A stretch of 64,000 nt of DNA from Warburgia ugandensis (Eukaryota; Streptophyta; Magnoliopsida; Canellales; Canellaceae), in NCBI GenBank assembly GCA_035236585.1, contig CP141139.1:35349217-35413216 (forward strand), in the 5' to 3' direction. The notes beneath the pieces were generated by a model. That model saw only the letters and a list, made by a program, of their open reading frames with translations, searched no databases and was not told where the DNA came from. How positions within the stretch are numbered: the first letter of the stretch is position 1; the number at the start of each line of letters is the position of its first letter. The position numbers and the translations under genes are program-made. Of the stretch, positions 44,940-57,634 are shown piece after piece.

Positions 44940-45498
44940 GAGAATAGAATTGATGTTGGCAGATATGACAGAAGCAGATGCATTAACTGAAAATAGAACA
45001 AAACAACATGTTCACACAAGTTCTATATCATACTTAAATAAATTCAAATAATGGTAGGGCCCATCATAAGATACCTAGCAGAACATTAACATTTAGTCTT
45101 TGGACAGAAATCTTAACTTGCAAGTGGTACTCTTAGTGTAGTAATCAAATATTGACAATAAATCTTATCAAACAATAAGTCTTTCTTTGGACCGACTTAT
45201 CGTTCACATGGAGTACCCAATAATTGTCACATTTTTATTATCACAGGTGTGCATGTAATTCAACCAAATATTGACCTCCCTTTGGGCTGGTCAATATCTG
45301 CATGAATTACATACTGACAACCATCTTGATGTTAAAAAATAAATTGATTTACACAAGAGAGGCTACTTTGGCAGCATGTTGTTTCAATCAATTTATTTTA
45401 AAACATTATACATCTATTTCTAAAGCTTGATCGCCCTCTAATCAGCCTGATCTAAGAAATTAGGCACTATTTTATGAATTTAAACTAACTGGGTGTGG

Positions 45499-45653
45499 TC
45501 ACCAAGATGCACGAGTTCAGGACGCTCGACACGGATGCTACCCTATGCGTCCCTATCGCCGAGACGCTCATTTTCGACCAGCGTCACCAAGATGCATGAG
45601 TTCGGGACGCTCAACATGGACCCAGCCTGTGCATCCCTATCACCAAGACTCTC
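45499..45653. repeat. Direct repeat in the copia leader
   Basis: Two units of about 70 bp (45499-45569 and 45585-45653), each starting tcaccaagatgca(c/t)gagttc and containing ggacgctc and catccctatc-like blocks. GC content is much higher than the surrounding element. A (GA)n run follows at about 46040-46070. Confidence 0.75.
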
Positions 45654-46036
45654 CCGCATGCGTCTTGGATTCCAGAATGCTCGGCATCTCGTGCAATCTG
45701 TGACAATGTGGTAATGCTCTTCAACCCGTGTGCGTTGTGTGGGAATGACAGAGCGTCTGCGCTCGTCGTTGCTGTTTTTAACGCATTCCGTACATGGTGT
45801 CCTGGGCACATCATCCATTAGAGACAAAGCCCAAGTTGTTCATCTTATTTTGATCAGATCGGAGTCCTAGATGACTCGATTTTTGTTCTGTTTTCGCTGT
45901 TTTTAAGGTTTTGAGGGTCCCTGAATCCATCTAACTATTCAAATCATTCATTTGAGATGTCTTTATGATGAGTTTTCTATTATATCATCTTTTTCCTAGA
46001 TTGAAGCCCTAATCTCTTGAAAATCTCCTATCTAAC

Positions 46037-46071
<35 letters not shown>

Positions 46072-46193
46072 GACAACGACGACGATGACGACAACGATGA
46101 TGACGAAAAGAAAATGCCAAATAATCACATTACAAAATCAAATTGAGAAACTTGCTTCTCAATGATTCAACATGAGGATGCTCTGATACTACT

Positions 46194-46666
46194 TGTTAAA
46201 AAATATTTCTTTATTGATGAAAACCTTCATCATACCAAGATCATCCATGTCAAATCATTAAGAATAATAGATTAGATGCAGAAGCATACCTGGATCCATG
46301 AGAATGGATGTGATTCTTGAATCTTGTGGTTCTTGATCTTCCAAATTGATGCGTATGAATTTTCTTGAAAAGGAGATTTCCCTTTTCTGATGATAGGATG
46401 TCAGAAAAGAATCATATATACAATTTGGGGACCATAAACATTTATAACTACATACACTTTCCTTATTTCTAATTTTAGCTCATCATAAATTAGAAACAAA
46501 AAATTAAGTCTCTACACATAATAAAGCTCATACTTTGTGAGATGACTTAAGCCCATTTAACTTTAATCCTTATCAGATCACTTTTATATAGGCCAAACCT
46601 ACATGACAACATATGATATACAATTATTATCATATATATATATATATACGTCCAAAAAATCTACCA
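46194..46666 (-). repeat. Copia 5' LTR
   Basis: 473 bp, TG...CA ends, adjacent to the tRNA-Met primer site on its inner side and to the duplicated TGTTT on its outer side. Confidence 0.9.
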
Positions 46667-46671
46667 TGTTT

Positions 46672-47813
46672 TTCTTTCTTGGTTGGGCTTAGTGGTAAGG
46701 ATAATCCCTTTTTGGTAGAGCATTTTTTGAAATAGAAGTAGAGTATATCAAGTGCAGCCTACTCTCAACTTACAAACGAAAAGAAGAATAGCTCCCTTTC
46801 CTAATTACCTTCTTTCCTCCCTAGTTCAACTCCCTCCCTCTGGTCTTGCCTCATTCCTTCTAGCTACTTGAATTCAGTTTGTATCCTATGGTTGAGCATC
46901 TTAGATCTCTCCTACTTTTCAAACTTAGTCGTCTTGTGTGTAGGAGAAAGGCTCTAGTTAAGCCTCTAGTAGTCCTCCCTCTTCCTTTTAGATTCATTTG
47001 AATTATTTTAAGACATAAAGTTTCTACGTCTGCCTAGATGATAAGATGTGATGACAGAGAGGGGGTCCCTTTCTTGCAGGCTTGGCTTTCTAAATGATCA
47101 ATGGACAAGACTCACCTATGAAAGTGTTAAGAGAATCTCTTTTGGAGTTATGGTCATATTAGCGAGGTAGAAGAATGCTTGTAAGCTCAAGTCAAGATGA
47201 GCTCCGTCCCCCTGAATTATCTTTTTTGGTTTATCTACATTCTAAGAAATTCATGCTCTCCTTGGATAGAGAAAAATGTGGAGTGTTGGTCAAAGCAAGT
47301 CACCCTATCCTTGAGAGGCTCAATCAAAACTAGAGCTAGAAACGCTTCATTTCATTTCATTCTCATTCTTTATTTCCTTCTTATCAAATCTATGGGGTAC
47401 TTCTCATATTTAGAATCTTTTTGTGGAGTGCGTCATTTACTATTCTTTCATACTCTTTTCTCTTAATCATGCAATGGGTTCACAAAGCATGAGCAGTCAT
47501 GGAGAAGAAAGGCCAAACACTTTGGCCTAATGGGAATATGCAATAATGAAATGATAAGATGAGGTGCTTTAGGCATATCCATTAAGAAAGAAGGGTAAAG
47601 GTTTTGGGCCTGTAGCTCTCCATGTCCTCCCTTCATCAACTGATGCCATTGTATGAGGTGTGCGACTAGAAATCGGGCTTGAAGTTCTTGCCTTACCAAC
47701 AAGCCAACTGCTGATGGTTGTTGGTTACTAAAGCTCCAATGAAAATTCATAATTCACATGGAGGAGTGTGCATCTTCATGTTGGGGGTTCTTTGTTGTGC
47801 GACTGGCTACTTA
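46672..47813. other. Spacer between LTR elements
   Basis: No gene, RNA or recognised repeat. A string ggcttagtggtaagg near 46686 recalls a tRNA box A but has no box B partner. Confidence 0.4.
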
Positions 47814-50800
47814 TGTAACACCCCTACTTTGTGCAATTGCATTTCATGAGAATACTAATTAAGGATTTCATAAAATAAGAAATAAATGCTAAGAAATAAA
47901 CTTTTATTAGAAGCCAAGTCAAGTATTGAAATCTTAATATTTGGATTGTACTTGAACAATAAAATCCAATGACACTAAAATGCTGAAATTGGAGTTCAGA
48001 TGAAAAATTCATAATTATTTTAATTTAAATTAAAAATAGGATAAAATGGTAAATTAACTTTAGTTGAGACTCACATGATGTGACACACAATCATAAACTA
48101 GATATGTTAGTCATACATGCAAGACTGAATCTTCATGCATTAAAATGCAATAATTCCTGCATTTATAACATATAGTATAAAAAAATTGAAATAAGCATTT
48201 AAAGTTGATTTCTACATTTACTCCCCCCAATCACCTCTCTCCGTCTCTCTACTAGATTAGCTCAACCAAAACGAGGCTGCACTGAGCCCCAGTCCACACG
48301 CATCAACCTAGAACCCCCTACTAGCACTGTTGTAGCTACTGTCGACCACCCCTATTTCTCCTCCTTTTCCCTTCTGGTGACTGTACCATCGTCTCTCCCA
48401 TCACCCCCTGCTTTTGTCCTTCTCGTCTGATAATCTACACTTTCTGGAACCCTGGTGTAATCCCAATGAATATGTACATCCATTATCATATATAAGAAAG
48501 TTGAAAAAAAGAGGAGATTTATTATTATTATTTTTCTTTACATTTTATATCTTAACCTTAGGAAAGGTTGAGTGTGAAGATTCATCATAACTCTTAGCAA
48601 GACATAGTTAAGAGGACATTAACCTTGTAAAAAAGTGAATGAATCAAATAAAAGTTTAGGTAAGAAAAAAGGAGCAAGAAGCTTTATGTAATTAATGATA
48701 AACCCTAAGTAATTGGGGTGTTAGAATGATAAAATAAGGAGTTAATTAAAGAGAGTAGGAAATATGAGCATTTGAGTTGCTTGAACTTGTATATGTTCCC
48801 TACCCTTAAGTGAAAAACAATCAAACCTAAGTGGAAATGAGAATAATACCCAAACTTAAGTGGGTAATAATAGAAACCAAACTTAAGTGGGAAGAGAGAA
48901 GGAAAAAACCCTACGTAAGTTCCACACCTTCATTCTAATAGGTATTTCACATTGGGGCTAGAATTAGAAAGGGGAGAAAATGTGAATGGGCTGGAACAAG
49001 AGAGAAAAATGAATTGAGGTTGTAGCCTTAGAGGAAAGATGGAAAGGAGAGCAAACCTTGCTTGGAAGAATGATGGTTGAAGGAGGTTGTGATGAATGAA
49101 GGCAGCAACCAACAAAGAAGAGAAGAAAAGTTTTAGCTTCAATGGCAGTTGGTTGTATGGAACCATGACCAATGAAATAGTAGGCAGTAATATTGGGGAA
49201 AACTTGCAGTTTATCCTCAAAAATCAAAGTCATTTGAGTGCCCTATGGTGGTGGCAAGAGGAGATAAGGATTTGAGTGTAATGGAGAATAAAACCCTGAT
49301 GTATTGAAGCTCAAACTTGGAGTAAGATAGCAGCCACTGCTGGTTTACTGCACAACTAGTAGGGAGCACGAATTTTGCATGCAAAACCCACTTTGATTTG
49401 GGTTAGTGAAAATCTTAAGAAAGAAGGGACAACAAGAGGAGTACGTGAGCATTTAAAAGATAGAGTTTAAAGTTGGAATGAGGTTAATGCTAGCTTACTT
49501 AGCTTGGAAGGTGCATGCATGCTAAAAATATGCAGGAATCTCTATTTCTTACCTACACCTATGACTGGATTGATTCTCATATTCTAGGGTTTTATAGTTG
49601 GATTTGGCATGAAATATTATATGGGTTATCTCTATTTACTTACTAAATACTGATGTTTGAAAGATCATGATTGTTGAGGATGTATGCATGGAGTTATGCT
49701 CTAGGTGTTTGTTTCTAGCTTCTATTGGTAAGTCATTGAAAAATTGCAATCTTTAGGAAAATTTCTTAGGATAGAGTTAAATCTTCTCATGGGTATCTTT
49801 TAATTACACATTACGTGCTTGTTGTTGGATGATGATGAGCTTTAGGACAATAGCTATGGGATTTAACTCAAAGAACATGGATTTAAGCTTTAGCAAAAAC
49901 ACTATTCATGTAGAAAATACTGTTCACGTGAATTGTGGGAAAATTAGTTTATAAGTTATATGTATTAAAACTTGGTTTATTAGAATTCCTTTTGAGAGCA
50001 CTTCAATTTATATGAAATAAATGAATTCCTGAAGTTTTTAAGCCATTCCATCAATTATATATTATGAATGTTCTAAGCATGGTTTCCTTATAATCAGTAA
50101 AACATTATTCATGTAGACTGCATGGTTCCATATGCATTCCTAGCTTTCTTACCTTAATAACATGTTGGAATTGTGATGGTGGGAGCTAGGATGTGATGGC
50201 TATGACAATGAGAAAGCTAATAAGTGAATTTGGAGGGGTTTGACACATGTTTTAAGTAAGGGAATTAGGCATCTACCATCTGCCCTATTTGGACAAGAAT
50301 GAGATATCCTATCCTCCTTGCACTGTGTTTGGGTTTTGACCCAAGTAAAGCTTGGAGTGTTGAAGGAAAATGTTTTTAACACATTGACCTTGAAGGGTAA
50401 TTGAATATGGAGGTGATTCTCATACTCAATCAGGGTGTATGATAGGGTATTTCACGCCAAAATTTTGACTCAAATTTCTACAAAAAATAGACATCCAAAG
50501 ATGGCATGGCATGATTGATCTTTCACTCTCTTTTGTACTTCAATGTTGGGGGGCCTTAGAGTGGAGTAAGTGGCATGCAACATTATAATTGTTTTAGAAT
50601 TGGGATCGACATCTAACTTGAATCATATTTGTGGCAATATCTTCTTAGGTTAAAATTTAAACATGATAAATTGATTTACCCCTACTTTATTTAGGTGATG
50701 ATGTAGCATATCTTAGCATTGCCAAGTTATTTGATTATTTAAATATTTTGTATTACTAAAAACCTTGTAATTAAGAGCATTTGTAGCATTGCCTTTATTC

Positions 50801-51272
50801 CAAGGTGAGCGACATGTGCTCACCCCCTACAAACATTCTAGGTGAACCATCGAAGAGGCACGAGGTAGGAGAGGAGGTGCCTTAGAGGTTGAGTAGTACT
50901 ATCGACCTTTTGAAGTACGTAGGCAATTGAGTATTTGCTCAAATGAGGAGTTAAATTTTGTAATAGATTGTATGTAGTTACTCTTTGTGTAAGTTTAGGG
51001 TTGATACTATTACGTTGTAATTATTCTAAATCACTTGTGGAAGATTGTGTTTACATGATAATTTAAGTTGTGACTTGCAACTCTTGTGGCAAAGAAAAAA
51101 TTAATTTAGGTTGTTTTCTTTATTTAACTCTATGTATGAAGATTTTTCTATGACATTTCGATTTGTAGATGGGTGTTTCTAAATATCTATATTGTTTTTA
51201 CTCTTTTAAAATTATTTTTGTACAAAAAAGAGAATTTTCTAAATATCGATTTTATAAAATTGGGATGTGATA
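47814..51272 (+). repeat. Tekay/Del-like 5' LTR, about 3.46 kb
   Basis: An unusually long LTR without coding capacity. It contains gtgagcgacatgtgctcacc, typical of LTRs in this lineage, shortly before its 3' part, and ends ttgggatgtgata just before the primer site. No second full copy is in the window to confirm its ends. Confidence 0.7.
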
Positions 51273-51419
51273 GATTTTGGTATCAGAGCCTAGGTTATGC
51301 TACTCACAACTAAGTTATTATGAAGACAGACAGTATCAACCTTTAGGGGATTAAGTTTTGAGGTTTGACTAGAGGATAGTTGTATAGGAAAACTCATTAC
51401 ATTCCTGTTTATTACAAAT

Positions 51420-52180
51420 GCCTCCTAGGAGATGTGGGGAGGATTCACCCCCTCCACCTAACAATAGATCGACTACCACTCGGACACATGGTGTTGCTAA
51501 TGGCCAGCCTGATATGACAGATTTGGTAGTTGAGCTCATGTTCCAGAAGATGCGGTAGTGACTGGAGGCCATAGGAGGGATTGAGGTAGAGGATGGCATC
51601 CCAGAGGGGACAACTTACTTGAGAGGTTTAGGGGAATTGCACCAAAATTATTTGGCAAGGATGGGCCAGAGAATGTCGAGATGTGGTTGTAGGATGCATA
51701 GAGGATTTTTACAACTATGGCCTTCCTTGAGAATAGATATGTGGCTACTTTTGTTTTGATCGGTGAGGCTGCCCACTGGTGGCTGACCAACCACCGAGAG
51801 GAACTACTTTGAGAGAGGAGATGTCATTGCCTGGCAAGATTTCAAGACAGTGTTCATTGACAAGTTCTTCCCACACATGTTCAAGAGTAGATGGAGATGG
51901 ACTTCTTGAGCCTTAGTCAAGGGGCATAGATGATGGCACAATATGAGGTGGAGTTTGCTCGGTTGAGGCGTCTCGCACTTGGGGTGTGTAGCTTGAAGCA
52001 GAGGGTTTCTCAAAAGTTCGTTGGGGGATTGAACTTTGACCTGAAGAGTAGGATTTTTACATCACAGCTTACCACAGTGGCTAAGGTTGTGGAGTTGGCA
52101 TCCATCTTGGAGAGTGAGCTGAGAGGCATGTTTAGAGAGGCAAGTCAACCATTTGGGTAGACTAGCAGAGGCTCAGACTG
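51420..52180 (+). mobile_element. Tekay/Del-like gag remnant
   Basis: Contains DFKTVFIDKFFPTHVQ-type sequence (about 51840), then MAQYEVEFARLRRLALGV and FVGGLNFDLKSRIFTSQLTT, then ELASILESELRGMFREA (about 51930-52150). This is the retrotransposon gag domain of chromoviruses. It is broken in several places. Confidence 0.87.
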
Positions 52181-52311
52181 GAAAGGAGGTAAGTCGACCA
52201 TCTAGTTGAACCAATTATGGATTTTTTTATAATAGTTTGGGGCAGTGAATTAAGAGCACTAAATGGAGTTTACTTCTCAAAGCTTGGAATTTGAGGTGTT
52301 ACACATACTTA

Positions 52312-53445
52312 CCTTCCCATCCCCTTTCTCATTGCTACACCAATGCTTTCTTGTCAACACAATATTGTCAAATCTTACTCTGTCTTTCTAATCAAAGACA
52401 CAAACACTCTTGCCATCATGTTTAAGTGGAAATAATAACTTCTCTAATTACCATTACTTGCATCCACTCCTAATTCCACCTTCTAGGAATCTAGAAATAC
52501 ATATTCATACTAGAGCTTCTACTCTCTTATAAGGAGGATTTTTTATATATAGAGAGGTGAGTCGAAGGTAGTCTCCCACTTCATTAACCCTTGTCATTAG
52601 ACCATTATCTATGCATGTATTTTTCACCTTGACTCTCAAATCTTTCTCCTCAAGACTTGGTGAACAATGTAGCTTGCATTACAAGAGATGCCAGCCTGTA
52701 TGGTTGAGCTTGCTTCCCGTTCGGTAATGTTACAGAGTAATGGTCATGATCAACCTATAAGCTTAAGGATGTAATTGATCTTAAAGTGCATGTTCAAATC
52801 CTACTTATGATTGAATTCCACTACTTTAGATTTAGTCAAGTTATAAGACTTTAACTATTGCATTGGAAATAACTATGATGATGATGATGATGGTATAATA
52901 AATCCCTACCCTCACCCTACAATTCTAAGTCTTAGATCTAGGGTTGTCAACCAAGTTTAGCCAACTTGTCCTGTCCTTGTTCAAGAATCCAACTTGAAAA
53001 TCCTATTCGCTTGTCTCTTTTATAAGTAGCCCTCCATTTTTTTCTTCTTTTTTATTATCATAAGTAGCTTCTATATATTAGAAAATGTTTGTTGAAAGCC
53101 CTTTCCATTGGAAAGCCTCTCTAAACCTAATATAAGTGAGGGCATTTGTGAGTATTTGACCCTCTCTTTCCTTTAAAAAAAAAAACAAAACAAAACAAAA
53201 GTGCTAGAAAGGGAGGTTTGAACTCTCACTCCTATGAAGTAGGGGTCTTTAGCCCTATCCATCTCAATTGAAGATATGTTACCTCTCACATTCATCCTAC
53301 ACACAAATCCCAATTTTATTCATTCATTATACAAAACCAAGAGTAGCTTTCATTATAGTAAAAAGCTAAACTCTTGGAGAATCAAAAGTAACTACCTCTT
53401 ATTCAAGGCTCACTTACCCATTCAATTACAAAAGGTAAATCATCT
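52312..53445. other. Spacer between LTR elements
   Basis: No gene recognised. A (GATGAT)n run near 52875 and A-rich runs near 53175 are the only simple repeats. Confidence 0.4.
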
Positions 53446-53450
53446 GTTAC

Positions 53451-54053
53451 TGTTAAGTGTTCAATTTTGGTCAAAATACCCCTAATTTAGTATTTGATTA
53501 GAGCATCTAGACCATTAATTTTAAGATTTTAAATCAAATATTTCATTTTAGCTTTAATTGGCCATCCAACTATTGAATTGTAAAATTTAGTGGTTAAATG
53601 ACTATTAAAGCTAATGGACGGTTTAGATTTCGCTAATTGAGTCCTGTGCATTGCAGATCAGTCAACTCAGGCATGGACGCTCTAGATTGAATCATGGAAA
53701 TCAAATGGAATTTGAAGAGTCATAGTACAAAACAAGATTGAAGACTTGCAGAGTTCTAGGACAGTGCAATCCAGGACAGACTATTCAAGGACAGACTAAT
53801 CCAGAGACAGTGCAATCCAAGGACAAGCTTATCCAAGACGCATTTTATTTTTATTTTCTGTTTTCCTTGGAATAAATATTTGTGAACATTGGAACAATTG
53901 AATAAATCTGGATTTTATTTTTTGTTAGTTTTTATTCTTTTAGTTGAATTTTATTTAAAACTCCATAATTTTAAATCAAGTCCTCGTGGGATCGACCCGT
54001 ATTTGCATAGCTATACTACAATAGCTCGTCCACTTGCGGTAAAAAAATCAACA
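53451..54053 (+). repeat. Athila-like 5' LTR
   Basis: 603 bp starting TGTTAAGTGTTCAATTTTGG and ending caatc-like aaatcaaca. It contains short internal repeats of the type agtgcaatccaggaca/gactaatccagagaca. Its partner is at 62458-63060. Confidence 0.95.
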
Positions 54054-54056
54054 AGT

Positions 54057-54076
54057 TTTTGGCACCGTTGCCGGGG
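54057..54076 (+). other. Athila-like primer-binding site
   Basis: tttttggcaccgttgccggg lies 3-4 bases after the 5' LTR and matches the 3' end of plant tRNA-Asp apart from one base (usual TGGCGCCGTTGCCGGGG). Confidence 0.88.
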
Positions 54077-55227
54077 ACTTGAAATGGAGTTTTTATAAAA
54101 TTTAATTAAAAATCCAAAAAAAAAAATTCAAAAAAAAAATCAGAAAAAATCCAGAAAAATACAAAAAAATTAGGAATTGCATTTTAGGCATTCTTAGGTG
54201 CATCTTTAGGCATTTTTAGTGCATAATCACTTTATTTCCTGAATTTGGTACTAATTGTTATTTTTCTTTTTCAGGAAATTGGAGTGGAGCTTCATCAATT
54301 GATAGATTTTTCTTGCTTTCCTAGATTAGAAATTTTATTTTTGAGTAAATCTTGTAGTGAGGCCCCTTGTAATTTGCATTTTCAATTTCAATTTTTAAAG
54401 GGTTGTAATAATACAGGGCAAGTGTGGGACACGGTGGCCCACACTTGATCTTCATCAGAAACCTCACTGTAAGTCTTCTCACTCATTTATTTTCTAAATT
54501 AGGGTTTGCATTTAGAATAATTTGCATTGTTTGGTACTTAATTGCATATAGAAAGCATATGTTATAATTGTTGCATCTTAGGGTTTTGCATTAGTTTATT
54601 GCTTTCAATTGCATTTTAGGACACGTCTAACGCTTTAAGGTGGATTATATGTTGATCGAATTGCCATGGTGTGTGAAATTTAATTAGTAAGGGCACCCTA
54701 CCCCACAAGATCAAGGGTGGATTTCATCACCACTCCTTGGCCCACCTAGGATAATCATCTCAAGCTCGCAACCTCTTTTTTCACATTAAGTTAAAATCAA
54801 TCAGAAGAGACCTATAGGGTTATCACATGCTCGTAGGACCCTCTTAATAGGACACAAATTACTGTTACTCTAGTTGCTTTTGATCACTGTGGTTATTGGG
54901 GGTTGTCTAATAGAGCCTCGCTCTTCCCCTACCTCCTGTTGACGTTTGTTGAGGTCTAAACGCCTCCTTACACGAGGGTTGTATTAACCGCTTTGGTTAG
55001 AACCTAACTGGTAAGCAGTAGTCAACTCCTAAAGAGAGTAGGAGCGTTAGAGTAGGTTAATTAAAAGCATTGTCCTCACAGAAAATCAAGAAAATCAAAA
55101 TATCTATGCTTGCTAACCTTAGGGGATTGCTTGATTGTGTCCTGTTTTGTGCATCATTTTAGGCATTTAGGTTGCATCATTTAGGATAGAAAAAATAAAA
55201 ACATAAAAAAAAAAGATCTTTCATTGT
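54077..55227 (+). other. Athila-like untranslated leader
   Basis: About 1.15 kb between primer site and gag. Contains A-rich runs near 54115-54165. No ORF recognised. Confidence 0.6.
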
Positions 55228-56900
55228 ATGCCCTTTTGGATACGCGACGAAACCGGTAGGTTAGTCTCGTACGACCAAAAAGACAGACCAACAATGGCTG
55301 ATCAACGATCAAGGGGTAACTCACCCCATGGTAGAATTAGAGGTGATCAAGCTCCACTCATCATGAATGAGGACCCACCACCTCTAATTGATGATGAATA
55401 TCAACCTCCACCAAGGAGGAATAATCATCAACAAAGAAATTGGAGAAGGAATGAAAATAGGGAATGGGACCAACAGAGTGACCATGGAGAAAATGATGTT
55501 TATCAGAATCCTCATGGACGAACCTTAAGAGACTACCTTCAACCTACACGCACCAGTACACCCTCTTGTGTCATTCTTCCTCAAAATGCTGGTGCGTTAG
55601 AATTAAAAACAAGAGTAATTCAATTACTTCCCAAATTTCATGGGCTTGATAGTGAGAGTCCTTATTTGCACCTTAAAGAATTTGATGAGGTATGTAGTAC
55701 CCAAAGAACCCAAAATATAGGTCTAGACACTATCAGGCTTAAGCTATTTCCTTTCTCTTTAAAGGAAAAAGCAAAAATGTGGTTTAATGCACTGCCACCA
55801 GGTTCCATAAGGACTTGGAATGAAATGACTAGGGAATTCTTGAAAAAGTTTTTCCCTACACATAAAACAAATACACTCCGTCGTAAGATAATGAACTTTA
55901 CCCAAAAAGATAAAGAATCATTCTACCAATGCTGGGAAAGGTTCAAAGATCTATTGCTTACTTGCCCACATCATGGCTATGAACCATGGCGCATTATCAG
56001 CTTCTTTTATGAAGGACTTAATTCTGACATGCGCCAGTTTGTAGAGATGATGTGCAATGGTAACTTTTTGAATAAACAACCAGATGAGGCGGAGGAGTAT
56101 TTGGAATGGCTAGCTGAAAGTGCATAGACCTGGGTTGACTCAGAAAGAGTAGAACATTCTGATAGACCCAAGCCCACTACCACATCTACTAGGGGAGGCA
56201 TGTATGCCATGACTGAAAAAAATGAAATCAGTGCCAAAGTAGCAACCTTAGCTAGAAAAGTAGAAGCCATGGAAATGAGAACGAAAACCTTAACTAATGA
56301 TGAACAAGTGTGTAGCATTTGTGAAAGTACATCACATCTTACTCAGGAATGTCCTACCATCCCTGCATTTCAAGATGTACTTCATGATCAGGCTAATGCA
56401 CTCAATAATTATAAAAGACCTTTCTCCCCATATTCTGAGACATATAATCCCAACTGGAGAAACCATCCAAATTTCAATTGGAGAAATGGACCTAATGCAA
56501 ATGTCTCACAATCAGGCCCATACCAGAGTCATCAACAACCAAACCAAGGACTACTTGCTCCACCAGCATACCAAACTCATCAACCTCATTCTCCTGGACT
56601 TTACTTGCCCCCACCTAAAAGGCATGTAGAGGATAATCAAGTTAATCAAAATCAGGAAAGGAAAATTTCTCAATTAGAAAAGTCTGAGAATGAACTAAAA
56701 AACATGATGAGTCAAATGATGCAAAATATGGAAAAAGGAAAATTCCCAGCTCAACCTCAAGCAAACCCTAAGGGAGTGCATGCGGTTAGCATTAATGCAT
56801 CTGATGAAACATCTAGCTCTACCATGGAACAGACTAAAGCTGTTACTATTCTTAGGAGTGGTAAAATAATTGAGAAAGATGAGCCTAAAAAGATTGAAAA
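55228..56900 (+). mobile_element. Athila-like gag region
   Basis: Starts MPFWIRDETGRLVSYDQKD or MADQRSRGNSPHG 22 codons later. The gag core has KTRVIQLLPKFHGLDSESPY, FLKKFFPTHKTNTLRRKIMN and YQCWERFKDLLLTCPHHGYE, all typical of Athila-type gag. A zinc knuckle CSICESTSHLTQEC lies near 56310. A proline- and asparagine-rich stretch follows. Confidence 0.93.
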
Positions 56901-57580
56901 GGTAGAAAAACCTAAAGAAAAGGACCATGTTTCACCTGTTGAGCCATGTCCAGTCCTTGCTCCATTCCCTCAAAGGTTGCGCCAAGCCCCAAAGTCTGCC
57001 TCTAATGATGAGATTTTAGAGATTTTCAAGCAAGTCAAGATCAACATACCGATCTTAGATGCTATAAAACAAATCCCATCATATGCCAAATTCTTAAAAG
57101 ACTTATGCACCATCAAGAGAAAATTAAATGTCGAAAAGAAGGCATTTTTGACTGAACAGGTTAGTTCTATTCTTCAACATCATACACCACCAAAGTACAA
57201 GGATCCTGGTTGCCCCACTCTTACTTGCATTATTGGCAACTACAAAATTAACCAAGCTCTTCTTGATTTAGGATCTAGTGTAAACTTATTACCATACTCG
57301 GTATACGAACAGTTAGGTGCAGGTGAATTGAAACCTACATCTACTACGCTCCCGCCTAGGCGATCGTTACGTAAAAATACCGAGAGGAGTAATAGAGGAT
57401 ATGTTAGTCCGTGTAGAACAATTTTGCTTCCTGTCGATTTTACGGTTCTAGATACACAACCGGTGGTGAATGAGAAGAATGAAATACCGGTCATCCTGGG
57501 ACGACCATTTTTGGCTACGTCCAATGCCTTAATCAAGCTGTAGAAATGGTGTGATGAAATTGTCCTTTGGCAATATGACA
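56901..57580 (+). mobile_element. Athila-like protease region
   Basis: Contains LTCIIGNYKINQALLDLGSS with VNLLPYSVYEQLG (about 57220-57310), the Athila-type aspartic protease site (usual DLGASVNLLP), then IPVILGRPFLATSNALI (about 57485-57535). Confidence 0.9.
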
Positions 57581-57634
57581 ATAGAACTTAACATTTTCAA
57601 TATCTCGTAAGCAACCTGGTGAAACTACGATGAT

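Larger units (their letters stand above)
40033..46666 (-). mobile_element. Ty1/copia retrotransposon fossil
   Basis: About 6.6 kb, running right to left. Two LTRs (46194-46666 as 5' LTR, 40033-40516 as 3' LTR) flank a copia-order internal region: gag with zinc knuckle, integrase, reverse transcriptase, RNase H. The target duplication TGTTT is exact at 40028-40032 and 46667-46671. The primer site next to the 5' LTR reads GTATCAGAGC on the - strand, matching initiator tRNA-Met. The LTRs differ by roughly 6% by eye plus small indels, mostly transitions, so this insertion is clearly older than the Athila-like element. The coding region is broken in at least half a dozen places. It is a dead copy about 1.65 kb upstream of RPS10. 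Confidence 0.93.
47814..52305 (+). mobile_element. Incomplete Tekay/Del-like Ty3/gypsy copy
   Basis: Begins with TGTAACACCCCTAC, the classic start of Tekay/Del LTRs. A long 5' LTR ends near 51272, a tRNA-Met primer site (TTGGTATCAGAGCC, 51277-51290) follows, then gag sequence. The copy ends with the LTR-like terminus ggtgttaca. A flanking TACTTA occurs at 47808-47813 and 52306-52311, containing a plausible 5-bp target duplication. Polymerase is not present. It is a broken remnant; lineage is judged from LTR ends, LTR length and gag. Confidence 0.75.

Noticed and set aside
45543-45827. 94-codon - strand ORF in the copia leader
   Set aside because: It arises from the GC-rich direct repeat and has no domain; it lies upstream of gag in the untranslated leader.
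46680-46725. Possible tRNA or SINE head
   Set aside because: A box A-like string occurs but there is no box B, cloverleaf or tail.
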